A stretch of 52,347 bases of DNA from positions 1-52,347 of the forward strand of contig JAQXTR010000036.1 of assembly GCA_029219585.1 (NCBI GenBank). The letters are read 5' to 3'. The translations under genes were made by a program, and so were the position numbers. Numbering within the stretch: position 1 is the stretch's first letter; each line of letters starts with the position of its first letter. This document shows, one piece after another, positions 45,679 to 52,347 of this stretch. The DNA comes from Clostridiales bacterium. GTDB taxonomy: Bacteria; Bacillota; Clostridia; UBA1381. The notes beneath the pieces were generated by a model. The model was not told the DNA's origin. It searched no databases and was given only the letters and a program-made list of their open reading frames with translations.

Positions 45679-47766
45679 ATGCCTGACAGCAGATTTCGTT
45701 TTTTTATATTGAGAGCCTTAGGGGTTGTTATGCTTTTAGCGGTGATTGTGAAGCTCTTTGATCTTCAGATAGTAAACGGAGACACATACCTTAAAAGGGC
45801 CTCGTCAAGACTTACAACAAGCGTTGTAAATAAAGCTGCAAGAGGCGATATAATGGATCGCTACGGCAATGTACTCGTCACGAATAAGACAGGCTATTGC
45901 GTTGTTCTCCGTAAATCTACAGGCGGAGACGAGGAGTTCAACAACATCATAAGTAAGGTTGTTGAGATACTGTACACAACCGGGAATAAGGCGATTGATA
46001 ATCTGCCCATATCAGCGGAGGCACCTTACGAATTTATATTTGAGGATGAAAACGGAGACGGCAGCACTGCGGATGAACGGGCGGAATGGTTTGCCGAAAA
46101 TAAATATGCCGGGAAATATATTTATGAAGGTATGACCGCTGATCAGGTAGCGGCTGCATATGCTGATATATTTGGCATAGCTTATGATGTGAATCTCGCG
46201 CACACAAGATGTATGCTGGGCATACGTTATGAGGCGGACCTTAAGGAAATATCATCAATGAATCCTGTTACAATAGCGGAGGACGTAAGCGTTGAGGCCG
46301 TAACGCGGATAAAGGAGCTTCAGGATTCGCTCCCGGGTGTATCGGTAACCCAGGATTATGTCAGAACCTATACAAAACCCGGCTTTGCAACACATATTCT
46401 CGGAAGAGTGGGCAAAATATCGGCGGAGGAGTATTCCGAAAATTCCGCGAAGGGCTACGGCATGAATGATATTATAGGCAAGCAGGGTGTAGAGCGTTGG
46501 GCTGAGAGCTATCTGCGCGGTGTGGACGGCACGACAGGCACAACAACAAAAATAGACGGTGACGAGGTCGAGCTGGGTGAAAATATTGATCCCGTACCGG
46601 GTAATTATATAATGCTTACGATTGATTCCGATCTTCAGGAAACTGTTGAGGCATCATTGGAAAAGACCGTAAAATCAATAGGAAACGATTGTAACGCCGG
46701 CGCTGCTGTAGTGCTTGATGTAAATACGGGCGATACTCTTGCGATGGCGTCATATCCGACATATGATATGTCACGGTTCTATGAGGATTATGAGAGTCTT
46801 GTGGAAAACAAGTCAAATCCGATGATAAACCGCGCGGTATGCGGTCTGTACAGCCCCGGCTCAACATTTAAGCCCCTTACTGCAATTGCCGGAATACAGA
46901 CCGGAAACCTGGGCTTGTGGGAAAAGATTGAGGACACCGGCGTGTATACCTTCTACGAGGACTATCAGCCAACCTGCTGGATATGGTCCGAATCGCATAC
47001 AACACACGGATGGCAGGATGTTTCATTGGCATTGGAAAACTCGTGCAACGTATTTTTCTATGAGCTGGGACGTCGTCTCGGAATAGACACGCTTGATAAG
47101 TATGCAAAAAAATTCGGACTCGGAGAGTATACCAACATAGAACTCCCTGAGGAGGCATCGGGACATATGGCAAGCCCCGAATATAAAGCGCAGGTTGTTT
47201 CAAATGCTGTGGACCGCGAATGGTTCGGAGGAGATACGCTCCAGGCTGCAATCGGTCAGTCATACAGCCTGTTTACACCCGTTCAGATTGCAAACTACTG
47301 CGCAACCATCGCCAACGGCGGAACACGGTATAAGGTGAATCTTATAAGCAGCATCCGATCATCAGTTGACGGCTCGCTTGTTGAAAAGTTTGAGCCTAAG
47401 ATTGAAGAACAGACAGATATTTCACCCGAAGCGCTTGCAAAGGTACATGAGGGAATGAAGAAGGTTGTTGACGAGGGCAGCGCCAGATCTATTTTTGAGG
47501 GGTATCCTATTCAGGTCGGCGGCAAAACAGGTACTGCCCAACTCGGAACAGGCTCAAATAACGCTATATTTATGGCATTTGCACCGTATGATGATCCGCA
47601 GATTGCAGTTGCTGTGGTACTTGAGCATGGTGTTCGCGGCGCGAATGCCGGTCAGGTTGCAAGAGATATATTTGACAAATATTTCTTTGATAACAATTCA
47701 GCAAACACAACGGCACAGCCGTCAGCGCCTGACGCAAATCCCTCAGCAGAGTTCGGACTGCGCTGA
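45679..47766 (+). CDS. mrdA: Penicillin-binding protein 2 (elongation transpeptidase)
   Basis: A class B PBP of 695 residues. It has an N-terminal membrane anchor (about 8-25), a dimerisation/pedestal domain with RGDIMDRYGNVL and TRIKELQDSLPGVSV, and a transpeptidase domain with Ser395 in SPGSTFK, SCN in LENSCNVFFY and KTGTAQ near residue 615. An insert of about 40 acidic residues follows the first third (EFIFEDENGDGSTADERAEW). It cross-links peptidoglycan during elongation. GAAAGGAAATG precedes ATG 45679. Position behind mreBCD fits. Confidence 0.93.
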   Translation: MPDSRFRFFILRALGVVMLLAVIVKLFDLQIVNGDTYLKRASSRLTTSVVNKAARGDIMDRYGNVLVTNKTGYCVVLRKSTGGDEEFNNIISKVVEILYTTGNKAIDNLPISAEAPYEFIFEDENGDGSTADERAEWFAENKYAGKYIYEGMTADQVAAAYADIFGIAYDVNLAHTRCMLGIRYEADLKEISSMNPVTIAEDVSVEAVTRIKELQDSLPGVSVTQDYVRTYTKPGFATHILGRVGKISAEEYSENSAKGYGMNDIIGKQGVERWAESYLRGVDGTTGTTTKIDGDEVELGENIDPVPGNYIMLTIDSDLQETVEASLEKTVKSIGNDCNAGAAVVLDVNTGDTLAMASYPTYDMSRFYEDYESLVENKSNPMINRAVCGLYSPGSTFKPLTAIAGIQTGNLGLWEKIEDTGVYTFYEDYQPTCWIWSESHTTHGWQDVSLALENSCNVFFYELGRRLGIDTLDKYAKKFGLGEYTNIELPEEASGHMASPEYKAQVVSNAVDREWFGGDTLQAAIGQSYSLFTPVQIANYCATIANGGTRYKVNLISSIRSSVDGSLVEKFEPKIEEQTDISPEALAKVHEGMKKVVDEGSARSIFEGYPIQVGGKTGTAQLGTGSNNAIFMAFAPYDDPQIAVAVVLEHGVRGANAGQVARDIFDKYFFDNNSANTTAQPSAPDANPSAEFGLR

Positions 47767-47801
47767 AGCTTAAAGAAAGTTACTTACGAGGAGGTGCGCC
47801 A

Positions 47802-48698
47802 ATGGAAAGTGAGCTTGTTAAGTTCAAGGGTATGGGCGACGGAGTAAAGATAATACTTGAACCATCCGCGCCTATGTATGAGCTTCTTGATGTTCTGGAG
47901 AAGAAGATTCTGGAAAGCAAGGCTTTTTTCGGCGGTGGAAACTGTATTATACGTTTTTGCGGACGAAAGCTTACAGGCGGAGAAAAAATGAGACTGGAGG
48001 AGCTTATTAAAAAACTGCTTCCTCTGGGAAAAATTGATTTCAATACGGAAACGAAAAAAAAGGAGCATGCTGCAGATTGGATTATGGAATATAAGGAGCG
48101 CTGCGGCAGACCGGGAGGAACACATCCGGCGGAAGAAGTAATAGCTCATGATACACAGCCGGAAAAGAATCGGAAAGCCGATAAAAAAACGGAAATTCTG
48201 CCGGATAAGGACGAGTTCCTCTCCATATTCCGTTCAAACCGCGCAAGACTATATCAGGGATATGTACACAAGGGAGTAACACTGCGTTCGGACGGACATC
48301 TCATATTGCTCGGCGAGGCGGAGTCCGGCTCTGAGCTTATCGCCGTGGGTAATATACTTGTAATAGGAGGACTTTACGGATCCGCCCACGCCGGCTGTAA
48401 CGGACATAACGGTTCTTATATATTCGCAATGGATATGAAGCCTGAAAAACTGTCTATAGCCGGAAATTCCGAAACATATACCTATATTGATGACGATGAT
48501 GCAATTGAGGTCTATGATGACGAGGACGAAAAGAAGAGTATGTTCGGAAGATTCAGACGAAAGAAGGAAACGGAGGATAATCCGTCCAAAAATACGGAAG
48601 AAAACGGAAAATCTGCGGTAGCATTGTGGAAAAATAACAAAATTAAGGTCGATAATTTTACAATAAAAATCTTTACAAATCCGAAAAATATGTTATAA
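47802..48698 (+). CDS. minC: Septum site-determining protein MinC
   Basis: A 298-residue FtsZ inhibitor. The N-terminal domain (about 1-110) has VKFKGMGDGVKIILEP, and the C-terminal beta helix (about 145-220) carries the diagnostic GHLILLGEAESGSELIAVGN, ILVIGGLYGSAHAG and GSYIFAMDM. After it comes an acidic stretch (YIDDDDAIEVYDDEDEKK) and a polar tail of about 70 residues, longer than in standard MinC. AGGAGGTG precedes ATG 47802. minD follows, and its own promoter overlaps the minC stop. Confidence 0.93.
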   Translation: MESELVKFKGMGDGVKIILEPSAPMYELLDVLEKKILESKAFFGGGNCIIRFCGRKLTGGEKMRLEELIKKLLPLGKIDFNTETKKKEHAADWIMEYKERCGRPGGTHPAEEVIAHDTQPEKNRKADKKTEILPDKDEFLSIFRSNRARLYQGYVHKGVTLRSDGHLILLGEAESGSELIAVGNILVIGGLYGSAHAGCNGHNGSYIFAMDMKPEKLSIAGNSETYTYIDDDDAIEVYDDEDEKKSMFGRFRRKKETEDNPSKNTEENGKSAVALWKNNKIKVDNFTIKIFTNPKNML

Positions 48699-48699
48699 T
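48672..48699 (+). promoter_or_regulatory. Internal promoter of minD-mgsA
   Basis: TTTACA (48672-48677), a 16-bp spacer and TATAAT (48694-48699), with TG at 48691-48692. The -10 box contains the minC stop codon TAA (48696-48698). It would start near 48706, about 20 bases before minD. Confidence 0.6.
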
Positions 48700-48726
48700 A
48701 ATAGTGTAGCTTTTTGGAGGCATTAT

Positions 48727-49527
48727 ATGGGGAAAATAGTAATTGTTGCATCCGGGAAAGGCGGTACGGGAAAGACAACCGTTACATCGCATATCGGTGC
48801 AATGCTGGCTGACATGGGACATCTGACAGCCGTAATAGATGCGGATGCAGGATTCCGCAATCTTGATATAGCGCTGGGAATGGAAAGCAGCATTGTTTAT
48901 GATTATTCAGATTACATAAACGGCAGTGCTGATCTTGATGCAATCCTGGTAAAAAGCTCCGAGCTTGAAAATCTGTATTTTGTTCCGGCTCCGCAGTCGG
49001 CGCTTACTACAGATTTTGACGAGGAGAAAACAGCCGAACTGTGGAACAGTCTGAAAAACAGATTTGAATTTATTCTGGCGGATGCGCCGGCGGGTATGGG
49101 AGACGGCTTCATGTTTGCCGCAAGGTATGCCGATGAAGGAATAATTGTAGCGGCGCCGGAAACCTCATCGCTTCGTGATGCGGACAGAGTAATATCCGAG
49201 CTTGAGGATCAGAATGTGGAAACAATACGGCTTGTCCTTAACAGAGTAAGACCTGAGCTTATAGAACAGAAGGTTCTTATGAATGCAGACGACTGCATGG
49301 ATGTGTTGTCAATCCCTATTCTGGGTATTGTGCCGGAGGACGGAGCAGTTACGGAATCTATGGCAAAAGGAAAGCCTCTGCTTGAGGCGGATGGCTACGG
49401 TGCGGGAACGGCATTCAAAAATATTGCTGAAAGACTGCTTGGCAGTTACGTACAGATGATGAGTTTTGATATTAACAAGAAGAAAAGCCTGCGTGAAAAA
49501 ATAGCAGATTTTTTCAAAAGAGTTTAA
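48727..49527 (+). CDS. minD: Septum site-determining ATPase MinD
   Basis: A 266-residue deviant-Walker ATPase: IVVASGKGGTGKTTVTSHIG (the Lys of KGGTGK is the signature), VIDADAGFRNLDIALGMES, FILADAPAGMGDGFMFAARY and ETSSLRDADRVI. The C-terminus KSLREKIADFFKRV forms an amphipathic membrane-targeting helix. The second motif reads DADAGFRNLD where most MinD have DADIGLRNLD. It recruits MinC to the membrane; no MinE gene is present, consistent with DivIVA-based positioning. GGAGG lies ahead of ATG 48727. Confidence 0.95.
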   Translation: MGKIVIVASGKGGTGKTTVTSHIGAMLADMGHLTAVIDADAGFRNLDIALGMESSIVYDYSDYINGSADLDAILVKSSELENLYFVPAPQSALTTDFDEEKTAELWNSLKNRFEFILADAPAGMGDGFMFAARYADEGIIVAAPETSSLRDADRVISELEDQNVETIRLVLNRVRPELIEQKVLMNADDCMDVLSIPILGIVPEDGAVTESMAKGKPLLEADGYGAGTAFKNIAERLLGSYVQMMSFDINKKKSLREKIADFFKRV

Positions 49528-49548
49528 AAGCGGGAAGGAGCGAGATTA

Positions 49549-49953
49549 GTGAATATAGCATTAATAGCACATGATAAGAAGAAGGAGCTTATGGTTCAGT
49601 TTTGTATCGCATATAAGGGGATACTTGAGAAGCACGCATTATATGCAACAGGAACAACAGGCAAACTGATAGTTGAGAATACAGGACTGAATGTGTATCG
49701 CTTTTTATCGGGGCCGCAGGGGGGAGATCAGCAGATAGGTGCGCGTATAGCATACAATGAGATTGATTTGGTATTGTTTTTCAGAGATCCCTTAAATGCA
49801 GAAAATTATGAGCCTGACGTATTCTCTCTTCTCAGACTCTGCGATATGCACAATATCCCGATAGCAACCAATTCAGCGACCGCAGAGGTATTGATACATG
49901 GACTTGAGCGCGGAGACCTGGACTGGAGAGATATTGTTAATCCCAAAAGATAA
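49549..49953 (+). CDS. mgsA: Methylglyoxal synthase
   Basis: A 134-residue enzyme that turns dihydroxyacetone phosphate into methylglyoxal and phosphate, a bypass of lower glycolysis when phosphate is short. Motifs are [11 protein letters not shown] (substrate His), [11 protein letters not shown] (phosphate loop), [24 protein letters not shown] (catalytic Asp) and [20 protein letters not shown] 49549 has GGAAGGAG ahead. It is the last gene of the morphogenesis operon, a place it holds in many Clostridia. Confidence 0.95.
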   Translation: MNIALIAHDKKKELMVQFCIAYKGILEKHALYATGTTGKLIVENTGLNVYRFLSGPQGGDQQIGARIAYNEIDLVLFFRDPLNAENYEPDVFSLLRLCDMHNIPIATNSATAEVLIHGLERGDLDWRDIVNPKR

Positions 49954-49966
49954 GCAACCGGAAGCA

Positions 49967-50000
49967 AGGGTATGTTATATGACATATCCTGTTTAATTTT
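49967..50000 (+). terminator. Terminator after mgsA
   Basis: AGGGTATGT (49967-49975) pairs with ACATATCCT (49982-49990), with one G-U pair, then GTTTAATTTT. Confidence 0.55.
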
Positions 50001-50034
50001 ACTGAAAATACAATAAAGAATACTGAAAAAATAC

Positions 50035-50062
50035 TTGACAAAATAAAAATATGTGATATAAT
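50035..50062 (+). promoter_or_regulatory. Promoter of the perR-rubrerythrin-rubredoxin operon
   Basis: TTGACA (50035-50040), a 16-bp spacer and TATAAT (50057-50062), both consensus. The start is near 50069, directly at the proposed operator. Confidence 0.8.
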
Positions 50063-50070
50063 ATAAACAG

Positions 50071-50085
50071 TAATCGTTATCGATT
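50071..50085 (+). promoter_or_regulatory. Candidate Fur/PerR-type operator
   Basis: TAATCGTTATCGATT contains the perfect inverted repeat AATCG-TTAT-CGATT. It lies at the expected transcription start, 19 bases before the repressor gene, where it could mediate autorepression. It only partly matches the Bacillus PerR box, so the assignment rests on position and symmetry. Confidence 0.5.
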
Positions 50086-50103
50086 TTCTGCGAGAGGTAT
50101 TTT

Positions 50104-50484
50104 ATGAACTATTCAAAACAGAGAGAAGCGCTGTTAAATATTTTGAACAATACAAAATCCCATCCCACTGCGCATGAGATTTATGTAAAAATGCATGAAA
50201 CGGATCCTAAGATAAGTCTTGGAACAGTTTATCGTAATCTGGCATTGCTTACGGAAAACGGTACTATACAAAGAATAAATACGGATCAGGACAGCGCGCA
50301 TTATGACGGTTTTACAGATCCGCACTATCATTTTGTATGCAATGAGTGCGGCAGAGTTGCAGATCTCGATATTGCTCCGATAGAGCTTGATAATGAGATT
50401 GAAACTAAATACGGATGCAGTGTAAGCGGACATTCACTGGTATTCTACGGAGTATGTGATGTCTGTAAAACACATATAAATTAA
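50104..50484 (+). CDS. perR: Fur family repressor, PerR-like
   Basis: A 126-residue metal-dependent repressor: winged helix (YSKQREALLNILNNTKSHPT, GTVYRNLALLTENGTIQRI), then a dimerisation domain with metal-binding His/Asp residues (HYDGFTDPHYHFVC) and two Cys pairs (CNECG and CDVC) for structural zinc. The neighbours (reverse rubrerythrin and rubredoxin for peroxide reduction) favour PerR over Fur, Zur or Nur; this is inference. GAGAGG lies ahead of ATG 50104. Confidence 0.85.
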   Translation: MNYSKQREALLNILNNTKSHPTAHEIYVKMHETDPKISLGTVYRNLALLTENGTIQRINTDQDSAHYDGFTDPHYHFVCNECGRVADLDIAPIELDNEIETKYGCSVSGHSLVFYGVCDVCKTHIN

Positions 50485-50511
50485 AATTTATTATATTAGG
50501 AGGACAAAATT

Positions 50512-51066
50512 ATGGCAAAGTATGTATGCCCGGTATGTGGCTATGTTCATGAAGGAGACAATCCGCCGGAGAAGTGCCCGCAGTGCGGCGTTCCGGGTTC
50601 GAAGTTCACGGTTATGGAGGAGGGCGCAGCTCTTAACTTCGTATGTGAGCATGTTATAGGTGTTGGCGCAAAAGATCAGGTTGAGCCGGACGTTTACGAG
50701 GGCCTTAAGGCGAATTTTGAGGGTGAATGCACAGAGGTTGGTATGTATATAGCAATGGCTCGCGCAGCTTTCAGAGAAGGCTATCCTGAGGTAGGCGACT
50801 ATTATATGAGAGCCGCTTATGAGGAAGCAGAGCATGCAGCAAAGTTTGCAGAGCTTTTGGGCGAAGTTGTTTCACCGTCAACAAAGGAGAATCTTATGGC
50901 AAGATCAGAGGCTGAGTGCGGAGCTACAGCAGGTAAGCTTGACCTTGCAAAGAGAGCTAAGGAGCTTGGCTACGATGCAATCCACGACACAGTGCATGAG
51001 ATGGCAAAGGACGAGGCAAGGCACGGTAAGGGCTTTGAGGGTATGCTTAAGAGATACTTCGGTTAA
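50512..51066 (+). CDS. Reverse rubrerythrin
   Basis: A 184-residue peroxide reductase with domain order opposite to classical rubrerythrin: an N-terminal rubredoxin-like iron site ([10 protein letters not shown]...KCPQCG, residues 6-26) followed by a ferritin-like diiron four-helix domain (about 50-184) with [40 protein letters not shown] and [12 protein letters not shown] as Glu/His ligands. It detoxifies hydrogen peroxide in anaerobes with electrons from rubredoxin. AGGAGG precedes ATG 50512. A rubredoxin gene follows after 14 bp. Confidence 0.93.
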   Translation: MAKYVCPVCGYVHEGDNPPEKCPQCGVPGSKFTVMEEGAALNFVCEHVIGVGAKDQVEPDVYEGLKANFEGECTEVGMYIAMARAAFREGYPEVGDYYMRAAYEEAEHAAKFAELLGEVVSPSTKENLMARSEAECGATAGKLDLAKRAKELGYDAIHDTVHEMAKDEARHGKGFEGMLKRYFG

Positions 51067-51080
51067 GGAGAAGTTGTATT

Positions 51081-51236
51081 ATGAAAAAGTATGAATGTCC
51101 ATGTGGATATGTTTATGACCCTGAGGTTGGAGACCCCGAAAACGGCATAGCTCCCGGCACTGCTTGGGAAGATGTTCCAGAGGATTGGGTTTGCCCGACC
51201 TGCGGTTTGGGTAAGGAAGTATTTACGGAAGCATAA
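51081..51236 (+). CDS. Rubredoxin (51 residues) with shortened first Cys loop
   Basis: ATG 51081 to TAA 51234-51236 encodes [20 protein letters not shown], then [20 protein letters not shown] and [11 protein letters not shown]. The fold marks are all present: [24 protein letters not shown]. The second Cys pair is a normal CPTCG. The first pair, however, reads C-P-C-G instead of the standard C-x-x-C-G, one residue short. TTAAGGAG lies 12 bases ahead. It presumably feeds electrons to the reverse rubrerythrin encoded upstream. Confidence 0.9.
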   Translation: MKKYECPCGYVYDPEVGDPENGIAPGTAWEDVPEDWVCPTCGLGKEVFTEA

Positions 51237-51263
51237 TTAAATAGACATAAAAATGAGTATAAA

Positions 51264-51301
51264 CAAGCAGGTGGCGGTTATGCTGACCTGCTTGTTTTTT
51301 T
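51264..51301 (+). terminator. Terminator of the perR operon
   Basis: CAAGCAGGT (51264-51272) pairs with ACCTGCTTG (51286-51294), followed by a run of seven or eight T. The stretch 51302-51504 beyond it is A+T rich; I see no gene in it. Confidence 0.85.
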
Positions 51302-51504
51302 GATTATATTTAGAAGTTTTTACCCTTACTACATTTCACGATTATTTTATCAGTTATAATTTAAGCGTCGAGTAAATAATGGTCTTTCAGTACGTTATAC
51401 TTTATTTTTATGGTTTTATTGGTTGAAAAAGCCTATTTTTAATCAGACCTGTTGTAATTTTGCCTTTTGATATAAACTTAAAACTAAAGAGAATAGCTCT
51501 ATAA

Positions 51505-51798
51505 GCGGCGGACATGGCAAAATATATTAATATGTCAGAATCTAATTTTTACGCTGTTTTTATAAAGCATTTCGGCATACCGCCAATTGCTTACATTAAT
51601 AAATTCAGAATTTCGGTTGCCGAAGAATAGCTTAAAAAAACAGACGATTCAATAGCGAAAATTGCATTATCTGTAGGAATCAGCGATCCGATTTATTTTA
51701 ATAAGTTATTTCATAGGGGTTATCAAGTTTCTCCGGGTGAGTATAGAAAAATATATAAACAGAATATGGAAGGCGGTTGTACAAGAGTATTTCAATAA
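51505..51798 (+). pseudogene. AraC-type HTH domain remnant with in-frame stop
   Basis: Reading from GCG 51505 gives ADMAKYINMSESNFYAVFIK, HFGIPPIAYINKFRISVAEE, a TAG stop (51628-51630), then LKKTDDSIAKIALSVGISDP, IYFNKLFHRGYQVSPGEYRK and a tail ending at TAA 51796-51798. This is the double helix-turn-helix DNA-binding domain of AraC/XylS regulators, with the stop between the two HTH units. The frame closes upstream at TAA 51502-51504, so the sensor domain is gone. A decayed gene. Suppression of TAG cannot be excluded, but the lost N-terminus makes function unlikely. Confidence 0.8.
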
Positions 51799-51832
51799 TA
51801 CAGAAATCAGAGTGTATTCGTAGGGGATAGGC

Positions 51833-52347
51833 TTAAATATTAAGTATATCAAAAGCGTCCACTGCGTATTCCGAATAAGGTGTATCAAGATAAACATAGT
51901 TAAACTCACGGGAAATTTCCCAGCCGGTCACACCGAACTCAGCAAGAGCGCTGTTGTTTTCACCGACCGCGCGATAGGCGAAGGTAATGCAGCTGCTCTT
52001 TTCAAGAAGTCTTGTGATCAAGCCAAAGCTGCTGACCATAGTAATTCTGCTGAAATCCGCAAAGGAGTGACTGCTTTCGGTGAGAAGCTGACCGAGAATA
52101 TTCCTCGTTCCGCTCCCCTCCTCGCGGAGAATGAGGTTTTCGTTCCATATCATATCAAGTGAAACGGTGCGTTTTGCAAATGGATGATTGACGCCGCAAA
52201 GCCCAACAAACGGCTCCTTGCGGTACAGCCTTGATGCGTATTTGCTGCGGTCGAAATATCCCTCAATAAGCGCAAAATCAATCTCGCCCTTCGATAATGA
52301 CTGCAGAAGTGCCTGCGTGTTGTCAACTCTGACGGAAATGCTGGTGT
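51833..52347 (-). CDS. LysR family regulator, C-terminal part (runs off the window)
   Basis: The minus-strand frame is open from the window edge (52347) to TAA 51835-51833, about 171 codons. It reads SISVRVDNTQALLQSLSKGE, IDFALIEGYFDRSKYAS, RLYRKEPFVGLCGVNHPFAK, then LILREEGSGTRNIL and ITFAYRAVGENNSAL. LREEGSGTR and the pattern around IDFALIEG are typical of the periplasmic-binding-like effector domain of LysR-type regulators. The DNA-binding domain and start lie outside. An internal ATG at 52153 is not the start, since homology continues ahead of it. It is convergent with the AraC remnant, with no clear terminator between them. Confidence 0.85.
   Translation of the reverse strand, partial: TSISVRVDNTQALLQSLSKGEIDFALIEGYFDRSKYASRLYRKEPFVGLCGVNHPFAKRTVSLDMIWNENLILREEGSGTRNILGQLLTESSHSFADFSRITMVSSFGLITRLLEKSSCITFAYRAVGENNSALAEFGVTGWEISREFNYVYLDTPYSEYAVDAFDILNI

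Overview
The window looks like a chromosome segment of a strictly anaerobic, spore-lineage Firmicute (class Clostridia, probably an Oscillospiraceae/Ruminococcaceae-type gut bacterium). This is an inference. It rests on the ylmE-sepF-ylmH-divIVA cluster, the maf-mreBCD-PBP2-minCD-mgsA order, the paired glgC/glgD, a PerR-like repressor followed by a reverse-type rubrerythrin and a rubredoxin, AGGAGG-type ribosome binding sites and A+T-rich sigma-A promoters. Most of the window is core genome. Accessory material lies at the two ends and in small intergenic repeats.

Layout. 1-907: two broken mobile elements fused at about base 622, a group II intron 3' end on the minus strand and a transposase C-terminus on the plus strand. 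1063-1202: a promoter-to-terminator unit that may encode a small RNA of about 105 nt. 1275-4229: an ABC importer (lipoprotein, permease, ATPase) with its own promoter, an internal hairpin and a terminator. 4233-4353: copy 1 of a 120-bp double-hairpin repeat; copy 2 lies inverted at 33229-33348. 4406-5458: patatin phospholipase. 5479-10376: cell-division operon (HlyD-like protein, yggS, sepF, ylmH, divIVA, zinc-ribbon membrane protein). 10505-20690: Lrp-type regulator, aminotransferase, pyrG, a heterodimeric ABC exporter, a 714-residue GAP1-like protein and an acidic-tailed membrane protein. 20805-31896: glycogen locus glgB-glgC-glgD, glgA, glgP and a GH13 amylase. 31905-33545 (minus): thiC with promoter, TPP riboswitch and terminator. 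33596-35097: NfeD-like and SPFH proteins. 35098-36766 (minus): DacF-type carboxypeptidase. 36849-50000: a long morphogenesis operon (response regulator, histidine kinase, GerMN protein, zapA, U32 protein, maf, mreBCD, PBP2, minCD, mgsA). 50035-51301: perR-like gene, reverse rubrerythrin and a 51-residue rubredoxin. 51505-52347: a broken AraC-type fragment and the 3' part of a LysR-type regulator that runs off the window.

How the genes work together. GlgC/GlgD make ADP-glucose, GlgA polymerises it, GlgB branches it, GlgP and the GH13 enzyme take it apart. The two division clusters complement each other: SepF and ZapA act on the Z ring, DivIVA and MinCD on site selection (no MinE is seen), and MreBCD with PBP2 on elongation. 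The RR-HK-GerMN trio ahead of zapA resembles in layout the actinobacterial mtrA-mtrB-lpqB operon.

The observations most worth a second look are these. (1) A perfect A AAA AAC slippery heptamer lies at the glgA stop codon and opens onto a 106-codon, clearly coding, Lys/Ala-rich extension in the -1 frame. (2) Both copies of the double-hairpin repeat abut intrinsic terminators, and one sits between the TPP riboswitch terminator and thiC. (3) The exporter/GAP1-like/membrane-protein block has no assigned function. (4) The RR-HK-GerMN module is joined to cell-shape genes.
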